Made by a program: the position numbers and the translations under genes
The notes under the pieces: model-generated
What the model saw: the letters and a program-made list of their open reading frames with translations, nothing else
Told to the model about the DNA's origin: nothing
Database searches by the model: none
Source of the DNA: Staphylococcus pettenkoferi
GTDB taxonomy: Bacteria; Bacillota; Bacilli; Staphylococcales; Staphylococcaceae
DNA: 64,000 nucleotides
Direction: 5' to 3'
Assembly (NCBI RefSeq): GCF_026659735.1
Contig: NZ_JANSKK010000001.1
Location: 124,001-188,000 of the forward strand
Shown: positions 26,303 to 35,103 of the stretch, piece by piece
Layout of the letters: every line of letters starts with the position of its first letter
Position numbering within the stretch: the first letter of the stretch is position 1

Positions 26303-26983
26303 TTAGGCTTGATAAGGTTTTTGTGCTTTTTTATCAACAAGCGCCAAAGTACCTTGAATAATAAGTGCGATTATCCAATAAATAATTGAAATGACAACAT
26401 AAACTTGTAGCATACCTAAACCGTAGTTGTTACCGATGATGAGCTGAACTTGACCCATCATGTCAACGAGACCAATAGTAAAGGCTAAAGATGTATCTTT
26501 CACCAGCTCAATGATTTGTGTCGTCAAGTTTGGTAAGCTATTGCGCAATGCTTGTGGAATAATGATATGCTTTAATATATGTCGATAGGAGAGGCCAACT
26601 GTAAGACCCGCTTCAATTTGCGCATAATCCACTGACAAGTAACCCGCACGCATGACTTCTGACAAATAAGCACCTGTGTGTAAAGTAAATGCTAAGATGA
26701 CGAAGAAGAGACGACTAAAATGGTTGATATCAATATGAATCAACATCAGTACTTGCGGCAAGGCGAAGTAAACCAGGAATAATTGCAATAGTAAGGGCGT
26801 ACTACGAATAAAGGATTGGTACACGCGTACTATCGGTGACAATATGGGTGTGCGTTGAATACGAATGATTGCAAGCACAAGTCCCAAGATAATTGCACAG
26901 ATGAGCGCAATGACAATCATTAATAACGTCAACGGGAACGCTTGTAACACTTGTTGGAATAAATCTGGCCAATCTGTCTTCAT
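26303..26983 (-). CDS. Polar amino-acid ABC transporter permease (first)
   Basis: 226 residues, about five helices, EAA loop YAQIEAGLTVGLSYRHILKHIIIPQA (about residue 125). Its start overlaps the stop of the binding-protein gene, and 12 bases separate it from the second permease. Two different permeases in one operon fit cystine or related sulfur-amino-acid systems of the TcyJKLMN type. Confidence 0.9.
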   Translation of the reverse strand: MKTDWPDLFQQVLQAFPLTLLMIVIALICAIILGLVLAIIRIQRTPILSPIVRVYQSFIRSTPLLLQLFLVYFALPQVLMLIHIDINHFSRLFFVILAFTLHTGAYLSEVMRAGYLSVDYAQIEAGLTVGLSYRHILKHIIIPQALRNSLPNLTTQIIELVKDTSLAFTIGLVDMMGQVQLIIGNNYGLGMLQVYVVISIIYWIIALIIQGTLALVDKKAQKPYQA

Positions 26984-27846
26984 TAACGGTCAACCTCCAA
27001 TCGATCTTTATGTTTATTCAATTGATCAATATCTTCAAAGACATTGATATCGAAATATTTCTTAGACAACTCTTGAAGTTTGCCTTCTTCTTTCAATTCT
27101 TTTGTCGCTTGGTCGATATCATCATGCAATTTCTTATTCTTCTTGTTATAAACGACATGTAACGGTTCGCGTTTGACGATGCCACCAATTTTAGTTTTCG
27201 TATGAATTTGTTCTTGAATCGCTTTATACGTATTCCAGTTGATGATCATGGCATCACGACGATTCTGACTTAACATCTTCAAGTTATCACCATTAGAAGG
27301 CTCTTGAATCTTATCTATCGAAATCTTAGGGTCATGCGTCTTGTTATATTGAGATAAGATAGAATACAAACCACCACTTGGTGCCATAGGTGTAAGACGT
27401 TTGCCAGGTAAATCACTTAATTCATGAATATCGTTATTATGCTCATTGACGGCGAGCATAGGTAAGGCGTAACTATAAGGTTCATCTTGATACAGAAATT
27501 GTTTCTCACGTTCTGGTGTTTTAAAGAACCAGTTCACTGCCATATCAAATTTACCTGCACCTAAACCGACGAGGTTGGATTCTTCTTCACCCAACTCGTA
27601 TTTAAATTTATATTGTGGTAATTTCTTCTCTAACATCTTCATGTAATCCATATCTAAACCGACGAAATCATTATTTTTATTGGTATAAAGATAAGGTGGG
27701 TTCACTTCTGCAGATAAAGCCACTTTCACTTCACGAGGATGTTTCGCAGTCGCTTTCTGAGAAGTAGAGGATGTACCGCAGCCACTGACTACGACCATGA
27801 TTGCGAGAAGCACGAGTAGATAAGAGATTGATTTTAAACGCATCAC
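26983..27846 (-). CDS. Amino-acid ABC transporter solute-binding lipoprotein
   Basis: 287 residues. A lipobox (VVSGC, Cys about residue 23) marks a membrane-anchored lipoprotein. The mature part is an SBP_bac_3 domain: NPPYLYTNKNNDFVGLDMDYMKML, GLGAGKFDMAVNWFFKTPEREKQF and LKEEGKLQELSKKYFD. It captures a polar amino acid outside the membrane; the closest pattern I know is the TcyJ/TcyK cystine-type group, but the ligand is not proven. It overlaps the ATPase gene upstream by four bases. Confidence 0.88.
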   Translation of the reverse strand: MMRLKSISYLLVLLAIMVVVSGCGTSSTSQKATAKHPREVKVALSAEVNPPYLYTNKNNDFVGLDMDYMKMLEKKLPQYKFKYELGEEESNLVGLGAGKFDMAVNWFFKTPEREKQFLYQDEPYSYALPMLAVNEHNNDIHELSDLPGKRLTPMAPSGGLYSILSQYNKTHDPKISIDKIQEPSNGDNLKMLSQNRRDAMIINWNTYKAIQEQIHTKTKIGGIVKREPLHVVYNKKNKKLHDDIDQATKELKEEGKLQELSKKYFDINVFEDIDQLNKHKDRLEVDR

Positions 27847-28589
27847 TCTTTCACCTCAGTTCCAACTTTATTGAGGAAGCGGCTCACACGCTCAGAATCT
27901 GGATGATCTAATACTTCTGAAGGTGTACCGCGATGAAGGATTTGCCCTTCGTCCATAAAGAGGATTTGATCTGCAATCGCCTTTGCGAAATTGATTTCGT
28001 GTGTGACGAGTACCATCGTCATACCTTCTTGTGCAATCGATTTGATGAGATTTAAGATACTTTGAATCGATTCTGGGTCAAGTGCTGAAGTGGGTTCATC
28101 AAGCAGCAAGACTTCAGGGTTTAGCGCAAGTGCGCGAACGATACCGACACGCTGGCTTTGTCCACCTGAAAGTTGCGCAGGATATTTATCTTGGTGCTCG
28201 AGCATGCCTACGCGTTGAAGATAATCACGTGCGATGTCGCGCGCTTCTTTCTTCGATTTCTTCTGACCGTATACCAATCCCTCGGTAATATTGTCGATAA
28301 TCGTTTTATTTTTAAAAAGATTGTAGTTCTGAAAGACCATGGCAGAGGATTGACGCAATCTCAAGATGTCTTTCTTCGTATGGTGAGCGGTATCGAAACG
28401 TTGATCGTTGATTTGAATTACGCCTGACTTTGGCATCGTCAAAGCGTTTAACGTTCTAAGTAATGTTGTCTTACCCGATCCGCTTGGCCCGATAATCGCA
28501 GTGACTGTCCCAGTGTCCTGCGTAAAACTTACGTTATCGAGTATACGTTTGTCGCTATAATAATGGATGATATTCTCTACTGATATCAT
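27843..28589 (-). CDS. Amino-acid ABC transporter ATP-binding protein
   Basis: 248-residue ATPase with Walker A GPSGSGKTT (about residue 34), Q-loop VFQNYNLF, signature LSGGQSQRVGIVRALA, Walker B VLLLDEPTSALDPE and switch His (VTHEINFA). It energises the two permeases. First gene of the operon, start 28589 with GAGGAGGGA upstream. A TTACC-N15-GGTAA dyad (28622-28646) lies in the space shared with the divergent acyl-CoA dehydrogenase gene and may be the operator. Confidence 0.92.
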   Translation of the reverse strand: MISVENIIHYYSDKRILDNVSFTQDTGTVTAIIGPSGSGKTTLLRTLNALTMPKSGVIQINDQRFDTAHHTKKDILRLRQSSAMVFQNYNLFKNKTIIDNITEGLVYGQKKSKKEARDIARDYLQRVGMLEHQDKYPAQLSGGQSQRVGIVRALALNPEVLLLDEPTSALDPESIQSILNLIKSIAQEGMTMVLVTHEINFAKAIADQILFMDEGQILHRGTPSEVLDHPDSERVSRFLNKVGTEVKE

Positions 28590-28621
28590 GGAAGTCCCTC
28601 CTCAAGTTCATTAAGGTTAAA

Positions 28622-28646
28622 TTACCATAATAATTCTTATCGGTAA
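28622..28646. promoter_or_regulatory. Inverted repeat between ABC operon and acyl-CoA dehydrogenase
   Basis: TTACC-N15-GGTAA dyad in the divergent promoter region. A sulfur regulator such as CymR is conceivable, but the motif match is not strong enough to name it. Confidence 0.35.
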
Positions 28647-28736
28647 AGTATGGATTAGGCAATGCTGCTACTTTTATTCGTTAAAGCTGAGTGTTAAACT
28701 AAGAATGAAGTTATTAACAACGAGGTGAACCAAGGA

Positions 28737-29885
28737 ATGAAATCAGGATTAATTCAATCTGATATCCAACGTAAATGGTTGGCGAAATTAGAAAGTGTGA
28801 AAGACGAATTTCAATCACATGCGGAATACAATGATTTACACTCTCGCTTTCCGTATGAAAATATTGACTGGCTTGTGAAAGAAGGTTACACATTATTAAC
28901 ATTGCCGAAAGAATATGGCGGTGAAGGTTGTACGGTTGAAGATATGGTCGTCCTACAATCCTATCTCGGTAGTATTGATGGTGCGACAGCTTTATCTATC
29001 GGATGGCACTTGAGTGTAGTAGGCCAATTGTTTGAACAAGAAATGTGGGAGCAGTCTATGCTTGACCGCTTTGCTGAACAAGTGAAGCAAGGTGCTTTAG
29101 TCAATCGTGCGGTAAGTGAAGCGGAAACAGGCAGTCCTACACGTGGAGGCCGCCCAGGTACACATGCAGTTGAGAATGAAGAAGGCTATCTATTGAATGG
29201 CGTGAAGACTTTTACATCTATGAGTAAAGGATTAACGCATTATATCGTAAGTGCCTATTCTGAAAGCGATCAAGACGTTGGTTTCTTCTTAGTAGAAAGA
29301 GATATGCCGGGTGTCGAAATCGCAGACAACTGGAATATGGTAGGTATGAGAGCGACAGAAAGTCATGACCTCGTTCTTAACGACGTACAAATACCGAAAG
29401 AGAACTTTGTAGAGGTTCGCGGTGCAAGAGGTAAGAAACCGAATGGCTGGATCTTACACATTCCAAGTACGTACTTAGGCATTGCCCAAGCAGCCCGTGA
29501 TTATGCTGTAGACTTTGCGAAAGATTACAGTCCGAATAGCATTGAAGGGACTATTGGTGATTTGACTACAGTGCAACAGAATTTAGGTAAAATGGAATCA
29601 CTCTTATTATCTGCACGTCATTTCCTATGGAGTACCGCGCGTATGTACCACGAAGATGTTGAGGACGCGCTACTTTGGAATGAAACATCAGCAAGCAAAG
29701 TACTTGTGATGAATCAAGGTATAGAAGTGATTGACTTAGCGATGCGTATTGTAGGTGCGAAGAGTCTTGAAATGGAACGTCCACTACAACGTTACTATCG
29801 TGATATGCGTGCAGGTTTACACAATCCACCGATGGAAGACATGGCTTATACAAATATAGCGAAGTCAATTTTAGGGCGCTTTTAA
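28737..29885 (+). CDS. Acyl-CoA dehydrogenase family flavoprotein
   Basis: 382 residues with the three-domain acyl-CoA dehydrogenase fold: N-terminal helices, a middle beta domain (AVSEAETGSPTRGG at about residue 121; GVKTFTSMSKGLTHYIVSA) and C-terminal helices (RIVGAKSLEMERPLQRYYRDMRAG). It resembles the branch containing DszC/SfnB-like monooxygenases as well as true dehydrogenases, so oxidation of a small sulfur or acyl compound is possible. ATG 28737 with GAGGTG nine bases upstream. Divergent from the amino-acid ABC operon. Not a typical beta-oxidation context. Confidence 0.83.
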   Translation: MKSGLIQSDIQRKWLAKLESVKDEFQSHAEYNDLHSRFPYENIDWLVKEGYTLLTLPKEYGGEGCTVEDMVVLQSYLGSIDGATALSIGWHLSVVGQLFEQEMWEQSMLDRFAEQVKQGALVNRAVSEAETGSPTRGGRPGTHAVENEEGYLLNGVKTFTSMSKGLTHYIVSAYSESDQDVGFFLVERDMPGVEIADNWNMVGMRATESHDLVLNDVQIPKENFVEVRGARGKKPNGWILHIPSTYLGIAQAARDYAVDFAKDYSPNSIEGTIGDLTTVQQNLGKMESLLLSARHFLWSTARMYHEDVEDALLWNETSASKVLVMNQGIEVIDLAMRIVGAKSLEMERPLQRYYRDMRAGLHNPPMEDMAYTNIAKSILGRF

Positions 29886-29937
29886 GTGACGCACACTGCT
29901 CAAGTTAACTTTAGGATAATTGAATGAGATTGCGATA

Positions 29938-29977
29938 AGACTCTTCCTATCTGTAAAAGGGTAGGAGGAGTTTTTAT
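29938..29977 (+). terminator. Terminator of the acyl-CoA dehydrogenase gene
   Basis: AGACTCTTCCTA / TAGGAGGAGTTTTT hairpin with T-run. The remaining bases to the fhuD2 promoter (to about 30139) show no gene. Confidence 0.8.
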
Positions 29978-30139
29978 ATTTTAAGTAAAACCAAGTAACA
30001 GACTGAAAATAACGTATGTTTAAGGTTGAACGGCGCAAATTGACCTCTCTGCATTGGCGTGTCCTACCGCTTAGAAGCGTGCGTTGTACAGTTTCTTAAA
30101 TTTTACCCATAAAATTTGAACAATCGGTTCAAAAAAGTA

Positions 30140-30190
30140 TTGCGCAAATAGGCGGAACGAAATATAATAGCAATAATGATAATCATTTTC
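30140..30190 (+). promoter_or_regulatory. fhuD2 promoter with Fur box
   Basis: -35 TTGCGC (30140-30145), 17-base spacer, -10 TATAAT (30163-30168). The Fur box AATAATGATAATCATTTTC (30172-30190) matches the 19-bp consensus at 17 positions and covers the predicted start of transcription, so iron-bound Fur should repress it. Confidence 0.92.
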
Positions 30191-30207
30191 AACAAAGGAG
30201 AAGAAAC

Positions 30208-31119
30208 ATGAAGAAATTACTGATTCCGATTATAGCGTTAATGCTTATCTTAGCAGCTTGCGGCAATAAATCAGACGACGGTTCTGGCAAGTCAGGCAAA
30301 GCAGAAACGAAATCATATACACTCGATAGTGGTAAAAAGATCGACATTCCTAAAGATCCTCAAAAAATCGCAGTTGTCGCACCTACATACGCTGGTGGTT
30401 TGAAATACTTAGGAGCTAACATCGTAGCTGTGAACAAGCAAGTCGATCAAAGCAAATTATTGAAAGACAAGTTCAAAGGCGTAACGAAAATTGGTGATAA
30501 CGACGTTGAAAAAGTCACAAAAGCGAAACCAGACTTAATCATCGTTTACTCAACAGATAAAAACATCAAAAAATACGAAAAAATCGCGCCAACAATCGTC
30601 TTCGATTATGGTAAACATAAATACCTTGAGCAACAACGCGAATTGGCTAAAATCGTAGGCAAAGAAGACCAAGAGAAAAAATGGGAAAAAGAATGGAAAT
30701 CTCAAACTGAAAAAGATGGTAAAGAAATCAAAGATAAAATTGGTGCAGACAAGACTGTGTCAATCTTTGACGAATTCGACAAAAAACTTTACACGTACGG
30801 ACCAAACTGGGGTCGTGGTGGCGAAGTTCTTTACCAAGCATTCGGATTAAAAATGCCAACTGAATTAGAAAAAGCAGTGAAAAAAGAAGGCTGGACTGAA
30901 GTGAAACAAGAGAAAATCTCTGACTTCGCTGGCGACTATATCGTGTCTACAAGTGAAGGTAAAGCAGCGCCAGGATATGAAAAAACGAATATCTGGAACA
31001 ACTTACCAGCTGTTAAAGACAACCACGTGATTAAAGTTCAAGCTGAAACTTATTGGTACAACGATCCGTATACACTAGATTACATGCGTAAAGACTTAAA
31101 AGAAAAGTTCTTAAAATAA
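30208..31119 (+). CDS. fhuD2: FhuD2, hydroxamate siderophore-binding lipoprotein
   Basis: 303 residues; lipobox ILAAC (Cys about residue 18) and a periplasmic-binding-type fold with a long central helix. The sequence follows S. aureus FhuD2 almost throughout: VAPTYAGGLKYLGANIVAVN, DLIIVYSTDKNIKKY, FDEFDKKLYTYGPNWGRGGEVLYQAFGL and the ligand-site region TYWYNDPYTLDYMRKDLKEK. It captures Fe3+-hydroxamates such as ferrioxamine and hands them to the FhuBG permease, with FhuC as ATPase, encoded elsewhere. Fur-controlled (see promoter). AAAGGAG precedes ATG 30208. Confidence 0.95.
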   Translation: MKKLLIPIIALMLILAACGNKSDDGSGKSGKAETKSYTLDSGKKIDIPKDPQKIAVVAPTYAGGLKYLGANIVAVNKQVDQSKLLKDKFKGVTKIGDNDVEKVTKAKPDLIIVYSTDKNIKKYEKIAPTIVFDYGKHKYLEQQRELAKIVGKEDQEKKWEKEWKSQTEKDGKEIKDKIGADKTVSIFDEFDKKLYTYGPNWGRGGEVLYQAFGLKMPTELEKAVKKEGWTEVKQEKISDFAGDYIVSTSEGKAAPGYEKTNIWNNLPAVKDNHVIKVQAETYWYNDPYTLDYMRKDLKEKFLK

Positions 31120-31149
31120 TAAATTGACTTTGAAAATGATGTTATCAGT

Positions 31150-31197
31150 AGCTGAAATGTGTAGAAAGTGATGTGCACGCTCACATTTCAGCTTTTT
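31150..31197 (+). terminator. Terminator of fhuD2
   Basis: Perfect 12-bp stem AGCTGAAATGTG/CACATTTCAGCT followed by a T-run. Confidence 0.92.
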
Positions 31198-31207
31198 CTT
31201 GGAAATA

Positions 31208-31250
31208 TTGTAAACTAGATATTTTTACAGGTTTACAATTGTGCTATAAT
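31208..31250 (+). promoter_or_regulatory. BirA operator and promoter of bioY
   Basis: TTGTAAAC-N15-GTTTACAA (31208-31238) is a typical BirA (biotin repressor) operator. A -10 TATAAT follows at 31245-31250, so holo-BirA would block the promoter when biotin is plentiful. Confidence 0.92.
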
Positions 31251-31280
31251 ACCAGTATTGAGATTGAGGAGGAACTACAT

Positions 31281-31835
31281 ATGTCTACGAAATTTTTAGT
31301 TTATACAGCATTAATGACCGCAGTCATTGCTGTGTTAGGAATGGTGCCACCGATTCCACTAGCCTTTATTCCTGTACCGATTGTGTTACAGAATTTAGGT
31401 ATCTTCTTAGCTGCTGTACTACTTGGACGTAAATATGGCACGCTTAGCGTTATCGTTTTCTTGCTTCTCGTAGCAGCTGGTATGCCATTGTTATCTGGAG
31501 GTCGTGGCGGTATTGGCGTCTTCCAAGGACCATCAGTTGGCTTCTTGATTATGTATCCAGTCTGCGCATACCTTATTGGCCTTATCCGCGATATGTTCTT
31601 AACACGCACTAATTTTTTAGTGTTATTGATTACCATCCTCCTATTTGGTGTTGTATTATTGGATTTAGTAGGAGCGATTGTGATGGGTATCATTACACAC
31701 ATTCCTGTAGGTAAAGCGATTTACCTTTCATTAACATTTATGCCAGGAGATATTATTAAAGCGATACTCGCTGCTTTAATCGGTAACATACTACTCAACC
31801 ATAGTCGTTTCCAACAACTCATTAAACGTCAATGA
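31281..31835 (+). CDS. bioY: BioY, biotin transporter substrate-binding subunit
   Basis: A 184-residue S-component of the ECF transporter family with about six membrane helices. The BioY pattern is clear: VPIVLQNLGIFLAAVLLGRKYGTLSV, the glycine-rich AGMPLLSGGRGGIGVFQGPSVGFLIMYP and the C-terminal FMPGDIIKAILAALIG. It binds biotin and works with EcfAAT modules encoded elsewhere. ATG 31281 with GGAGG upstream is chosen; an upstream in-frame extension would run through the BirA operator. The GNAT gene follows after 11 bases. Confidence 0.95.
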   Translation: MSTKFLVYTALMTAVIAVLGMVPPIPLAFIPVPIVLQNLGIFLAAVLLGRKYGTLSVIVFLLLVAAGMPLLSGGRGGIGVFQGPSVGFLIMYPVCAYLIGLIRDMFLTRTNFLVLLITILLFGVVLLDLVGAIVMGIITHIPVGKAIYLSLTFMPGDIIKAILAALIGNILLNHSRFQQLIKRQ

Positions 31836-31846
31836 TGTGAGAGGAC

Positions 31847-32620
31847 GTGAGCAATTTGACGATGATTACGATGCGCGATATCTTTAACGATGGGACGATT
31901 GTTGATCAAGATGCGCGTAGAACAATTTATTTAACGCCTAGTACGCCGCATACTTTTTATAAAAATACTTGTGTCTATCATGATATGCCTGACTTTGATA
32001 CATGGAAAAGGGATCGAGATGAGCAGCAGCGCGTACACCAACGGCAAGGCTCGTCACATCTCAGCTTTAGCTTTCCTGAAAATTGTGAGCTCGATGCTAC
32101 ATGGAAAGAAGTATTGCAGAAAGAAGGGTTTCAGCTCGGAATTCTAGAACTTTATGCAGTCGAACCTGATACGTTTCTAGAGCTTAATCCTTCTCAAAAG
32201 AAGGTTCACTTGATGCAAGTGGATAAAACGACATTGGAGGATTATGTCGAAGTTTATCGTGAATTCTTAGTACCGTTTGGTCACGAATTTACTGAAGAAA
32301 GTATTCGTGAATTGAGAGAGCATTACGAGGAAGAGCCGCCTTCTCGGTTTGTGGCGTATGTCGATCAGCAACCCCTCGGCATTGTGGATTTAATCTTCAC
32401 ACATTCAACGGTGGAGTTAGACGGTTTCGGAGTGCTTGCGTCTCATCAACGTCAAGGCATAGGTCGCGCTATCCAAAGAGAAATTGCACGTTTAGCAGAC
32501 GGACGCACGATGATACTCGTTGCTGATGGTGAAGATACTGCAAAAGATATGTATGTGAAACAAGGCTATGTCTTTCTAAGCTACATGTATCAAGCTTTGA
32601 AAGAATCATTAGATGAGTAA
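31847..32620 (+). CDS. GNAT-family acetyltransferase
   Basis: 257 residues; the C-terminal half is a GNAT domain with the acetyl-CoA-binding loop LASHQRQGIGRAIQREIARL (about residue 195) and MYVKQGYVFLSYMYQ. The N-terminal ~110 residues are less conserved. GTG 31847 follows GAGAGGAC; a later ATG at 31859 is possible. It lies 11 bases after bioY and probably shares its BirA-controlled transcript, which is unexplained functionally. Substrate unknown. Confidence 0.82.
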   Translation: MSNLTMITMRDIFNDGTIVDQDARRTIYLTPSTPHTFYKNTCVYHDMPDFDTWKRDRDEQQRVHQRQGSSHLSFSFPENCELDATWKEVLQKEGFQLGILELYAVEPDTFLELNPSQKKVHLMQVDKTTLEDYVEVYREFLVPFGHEFTEESIRELREHYEEEPPSRFVAYVDQQPLGIVDLIFTHSTVELDGFGVLASHQRQGIGRAIQREIARLADGRTMILVADGEDTAKDMYVKQGYVFLSYMYQALKESLDE

Positions 32621-32636
32621 GAAATTGAATAGAGTA

Positions 32637-32687
32637 AAATAAGCAGCTCGTAGATGAATGATTAGCATCTACGGGCTGCTTATTTTA
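32637..32687 (+). terminator. Terminator of the bioY-GNAT operon
   Basis: Stem AAATAAGCAGCTCGTAGATG / CATCTACGGGCTGCTTATTTT. Downstream, 32690-32790, is G+C-richer noncoding sequence up to the fdhD 3' end. Confidence 0.9.
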
Positions 32688-32795
32688 TTGAGAATTTAAA
32701 AGGCAACCTTACGAGCGAGTTGAACGAGAGCGCGCGGCGAGCTTTCTCAAACTCTACCTCGTCTCACGAGAAAAAAGGTCCCCTCATACTCTCAA

Positions 32796-33593
32796 TCACA
32801 TCTCTGGCATCTCAATACGTTCGGGATGACTATAAACATTAAAGTTGCCATCACGAATGAAGCCGACTGCAGTGATATTGAGATCTTGTGCTAATTGTAC
32901 TGCTAGAGTGGTCGGTGCCGACTTAGACAGGATCACACCCACACCAATTTTAGCAGCTTTAATCAATATCTCAGATGAAATACGGCCACTAAAGATTAAT
33001 ACTTTATCACGCACGGGGATATGTTGTTGGAGACAATAACCATAGAGTTTATCTAACGCATTGTGTCTTCCGATGTCCTGACGATGTTCAAAGAAGTCGT
33101 TACCATCACTGATTGCTGCGTTGTGCAGGCCGCCTGTCTGTTTAAACACTTCACTCTCACTTTGGAGATGATCCATCATTGTGAGGATTTGTTCCGGGTG
33201 AAGTCGAATGTGAGACATCGATGTTTTCGCCACGGCTGCGTCATTTTGAAAGTAGAATTCACGACTTTTACCACAGCATGAAGCGACCATCCGCTTGGTT
33301 GAATATTGGAAGCGATCACTCAGAGGCTTGTTCAACTGAACGTGGGCGAACCCTTTACTGTCATCGAGCTCTACTGATTCCACTTCAGACAGCTTATAAA
33401 TCGCACCTTCTGACGCTAAGAAACCAATCGTCAACTCCTTGAGATGATTTGGACTACATATTACTGTTGCAAATTCTTCGTTGTTAACCATAATCGTCAA
33501 AGGAAATTCCGTCGCATAGCTATCCTTAGTTCGATACAGCTTGCCGGATTGATAGCGCACGATCTTCTGGTCATTAAGTACATCTTTGTCCAT
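32796..33593 (-). CDS. fdhD: FdhD, formate dehydrogenase accessory sulfurtransferase
   Basis: A 265-residue protein that transfers sulfur from a cysteine desulfurase to the bis-MGD molybdenum centre of FdhA, required for activity. The conserved SCCGKSREF loop lies near residue 112 with the functional cysteine. TGGLHNAAISD, DIGRHNALDKLYG and FSGRISSEILIKAAKIG are family signatures. TTACTATGG precedes ATG 33593. It serves fdhA about 20 kb away and stands next to, but is transcribed away from, galKET. Confidence 0.95.
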   Translation of the reverse strand: MDKDVLNDQKIVRYQSGKLYRTKDSYATEFPLTIMVNNEEFATVICSPNHLKELTIGFLASEGAIYKLSEVESVELDDSKGFAHVQLNKPLSDRFQYSTKRMVASCCGKSREFYFQNDAAVAKTSMSHIRLHPEQILTMMDHLQSESEVFKQTGGLHNAAISDGNDFFEHRQDIGRHNALDKLYGYCLQQHIPVRDKVLIFSGRISSEILIKAAKIGVGVILSKSAPTTLAVQLAQDLNITAVGFIRDGNFNVYSHPERIEMPEM

Positions 33594-33769
33594 AGTAACC
33601 CCCCATTTACACTTAACGTCTATTGTATACTATTCAGTTCGTGAATTGAAATATCTACGTTGATACCGTCTATACTTTGGATTGCTATCCCACTTCCATA
33701 GGTAAAATGTAAGAGAGATGATTTATTTCGTTAAGACAATGGAGTACACTAAAGATAAGTAAAAAAAGT

Positions 33770-33825
33770 GGACTTTGTTGTGGATGAAATAACTCATTGT
33801 AGAAATTTCGTCGACAACAAAGACC
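33770..33825 (+). promoter_or_regulatory. Inverted repeat in the galK leader
   Basis: GGACTTTGTTGT (33770-33781) and ACAACAAAGACC (33814-33825) pair at 11 of 12 positions around a 32-base loop. It lies just before the galK SD (AAGGTG), so it may be a regulator site or an RNA structure that controls galKET expression. No galR-like gene is in the window. Confidence 0.55.
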
Positions 33826-33842
33826 GACGAAGGTGTGAGACG

Positions 33843-35003
33843 ATGATTAATCAATTAACAGCACAATTTAAAGAAAGATATGACACTCAGCCAGAAGCGC
33901 GTGCCTTCGCGCCCGGACGTATCAATTTAATCGGAGAACATACTGATTACAATGGGGGTTACGTTTTTCCAGCAGCAATCGCTTTGGGTACGTATGGTGT
34001 CGCAAGCAAACGTCAAGATAAAGAGATACATCTTTATTCCAATAATTTCGAATCAGTAGGAGAGCTTGTCTTCTCACTTGATGATTTGAGTTTCAATGTT
34101 GAACATGATTGGGGTAACTATGTCAAAGGTATGATTGCCTATTTAATAGAGGACTATCCTAATATTAATTCAGGGATGAACATTCTGATTGAAGGTAATA
34201 TTCCGAATGGTGCCAGCTTGTCATCTTCAGCTTCACTCGAAATGTTAAGTGGTTGGTTAGTGAAATCACTCTTTGACTTATCTGTGGATCGTTTACAGTT
34301 AATCCACCTAGGTCAACGCGTAGAGAACCAATTTATCGGCGTGAACTCTGGTATTATGGATCAGTTTATCGTAGGGATGGGCACGAAAGATCATGCCTTA
34401 CTTCTCGATACAGCGACGTTAGAATATCACGAAGTTCCAGCACAATTTGGCCACTACATCATTTCAATTATGAATACGAATAAACGTAGATCATTAACAG
34501 AATCCAAATACAACGAACGACGTGCAGAGTGCGAAACGGCGCTTGAAGAACTTCAACAGCATTTAGACATCCAATCACTCGGTGAACTAAGTGTCGACAC
34601 ATTTGAAGCTAACGCGCACTATATTACTAATGAAACGAATCAACGTCGTGCACGTCATGCTGTGACAGAGAATCAACGCACGAAAGATGCTTACCAAGCT
34701 TTACAACAAGATGATTTCGTAACGTTTGGCCAGTTGCTTAACGCGTCGCATCAGTCCCTTAAAGAAGATTACGAGGTGACAGGTCAGGAACTCGATACGT
34801 TGGCAGAAACAGCGCAACAAGTTGACGGCGTTTTAGGTGCACGCATGACAGGAGCAGGCTTTGCTGGCTGTGCAATTGCGCTCGTTCATAAAGAGAGTAT
34901 TAAACAGCTTGAAAGTGACGTGTCTGCTGCTTATGTCGAGCGTATCGGTTATGAACCATCATTCTATCATGTCTCGATTAGTGATGGTGTTAAAAGTCTT
35001 TAA
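33843..35003 (+). CDS. galK: Galactokinase
   Basis: A 386-residue GHMP kinase that phosphorylates D-galactose to galactose-1-phosphate, the first Leloir step. Signatures: GRINLIGEHTDYNGGYVFPAAI at about residue 25 (galactokinase motif), the ATP-binding GNIPNGASLSSSASLE near residue 120 and GARMTGAGFAGCAIAL near residue 340. I chose ATG 33843 (AAGGTGTGAG upstream) since it gives the normal length; the frame upstream overlaps the inverted repeat. First gene of galKET. Confidence 0.96.
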   Translation: MINQLTAQFKERYDTQPEARAFAPGRINLIGEHTDYNGGYVFPAAIALGTYGVASKRQDKEIHLYSNNFESVGELVFSLDDLSFNVEHDWGNYVKGMIAYLIEDYPNINSGMNILIEGNIPNGASLSSSASLEMLSGWLVKSLFDLSVDRLQLIHLGQRVENQFIGVNSGIMDQFIVGMGTKDHALLLDTATLEYHEVPAQFGHYIISIMNTNKRRSLTESKYNERRAECETALEELQQHLDIQSLGELSVDTFEANAHYITNETNQRRARHAVTENQRTKDAYQALQQDDFVTFGQLLNASHQSLKEDYEVTGQELDTLAETAQQVDGVLGARMTGAGFAGCAIALVHKESIKQLESDVSAAYVERIGYEPSFYHVSISDGVKSL

Positions 35004-35103
35004 AGTATAGGTTGGAAATCACACATTTTCTAGAGATTGTGTTAAATGACTTTTATCTAAAAAAGTGAACTTTAATAGCTAGATAAAGAAAGGAAGTATA
35101 ACT

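Noticed and set aside
31301-31702. 133-codon minus-strand frame inside bioY
   Set aside because: Antisense to a well-supported membrane protein; repetitive Thr/Ile/Pro composition typical of shadow frames.
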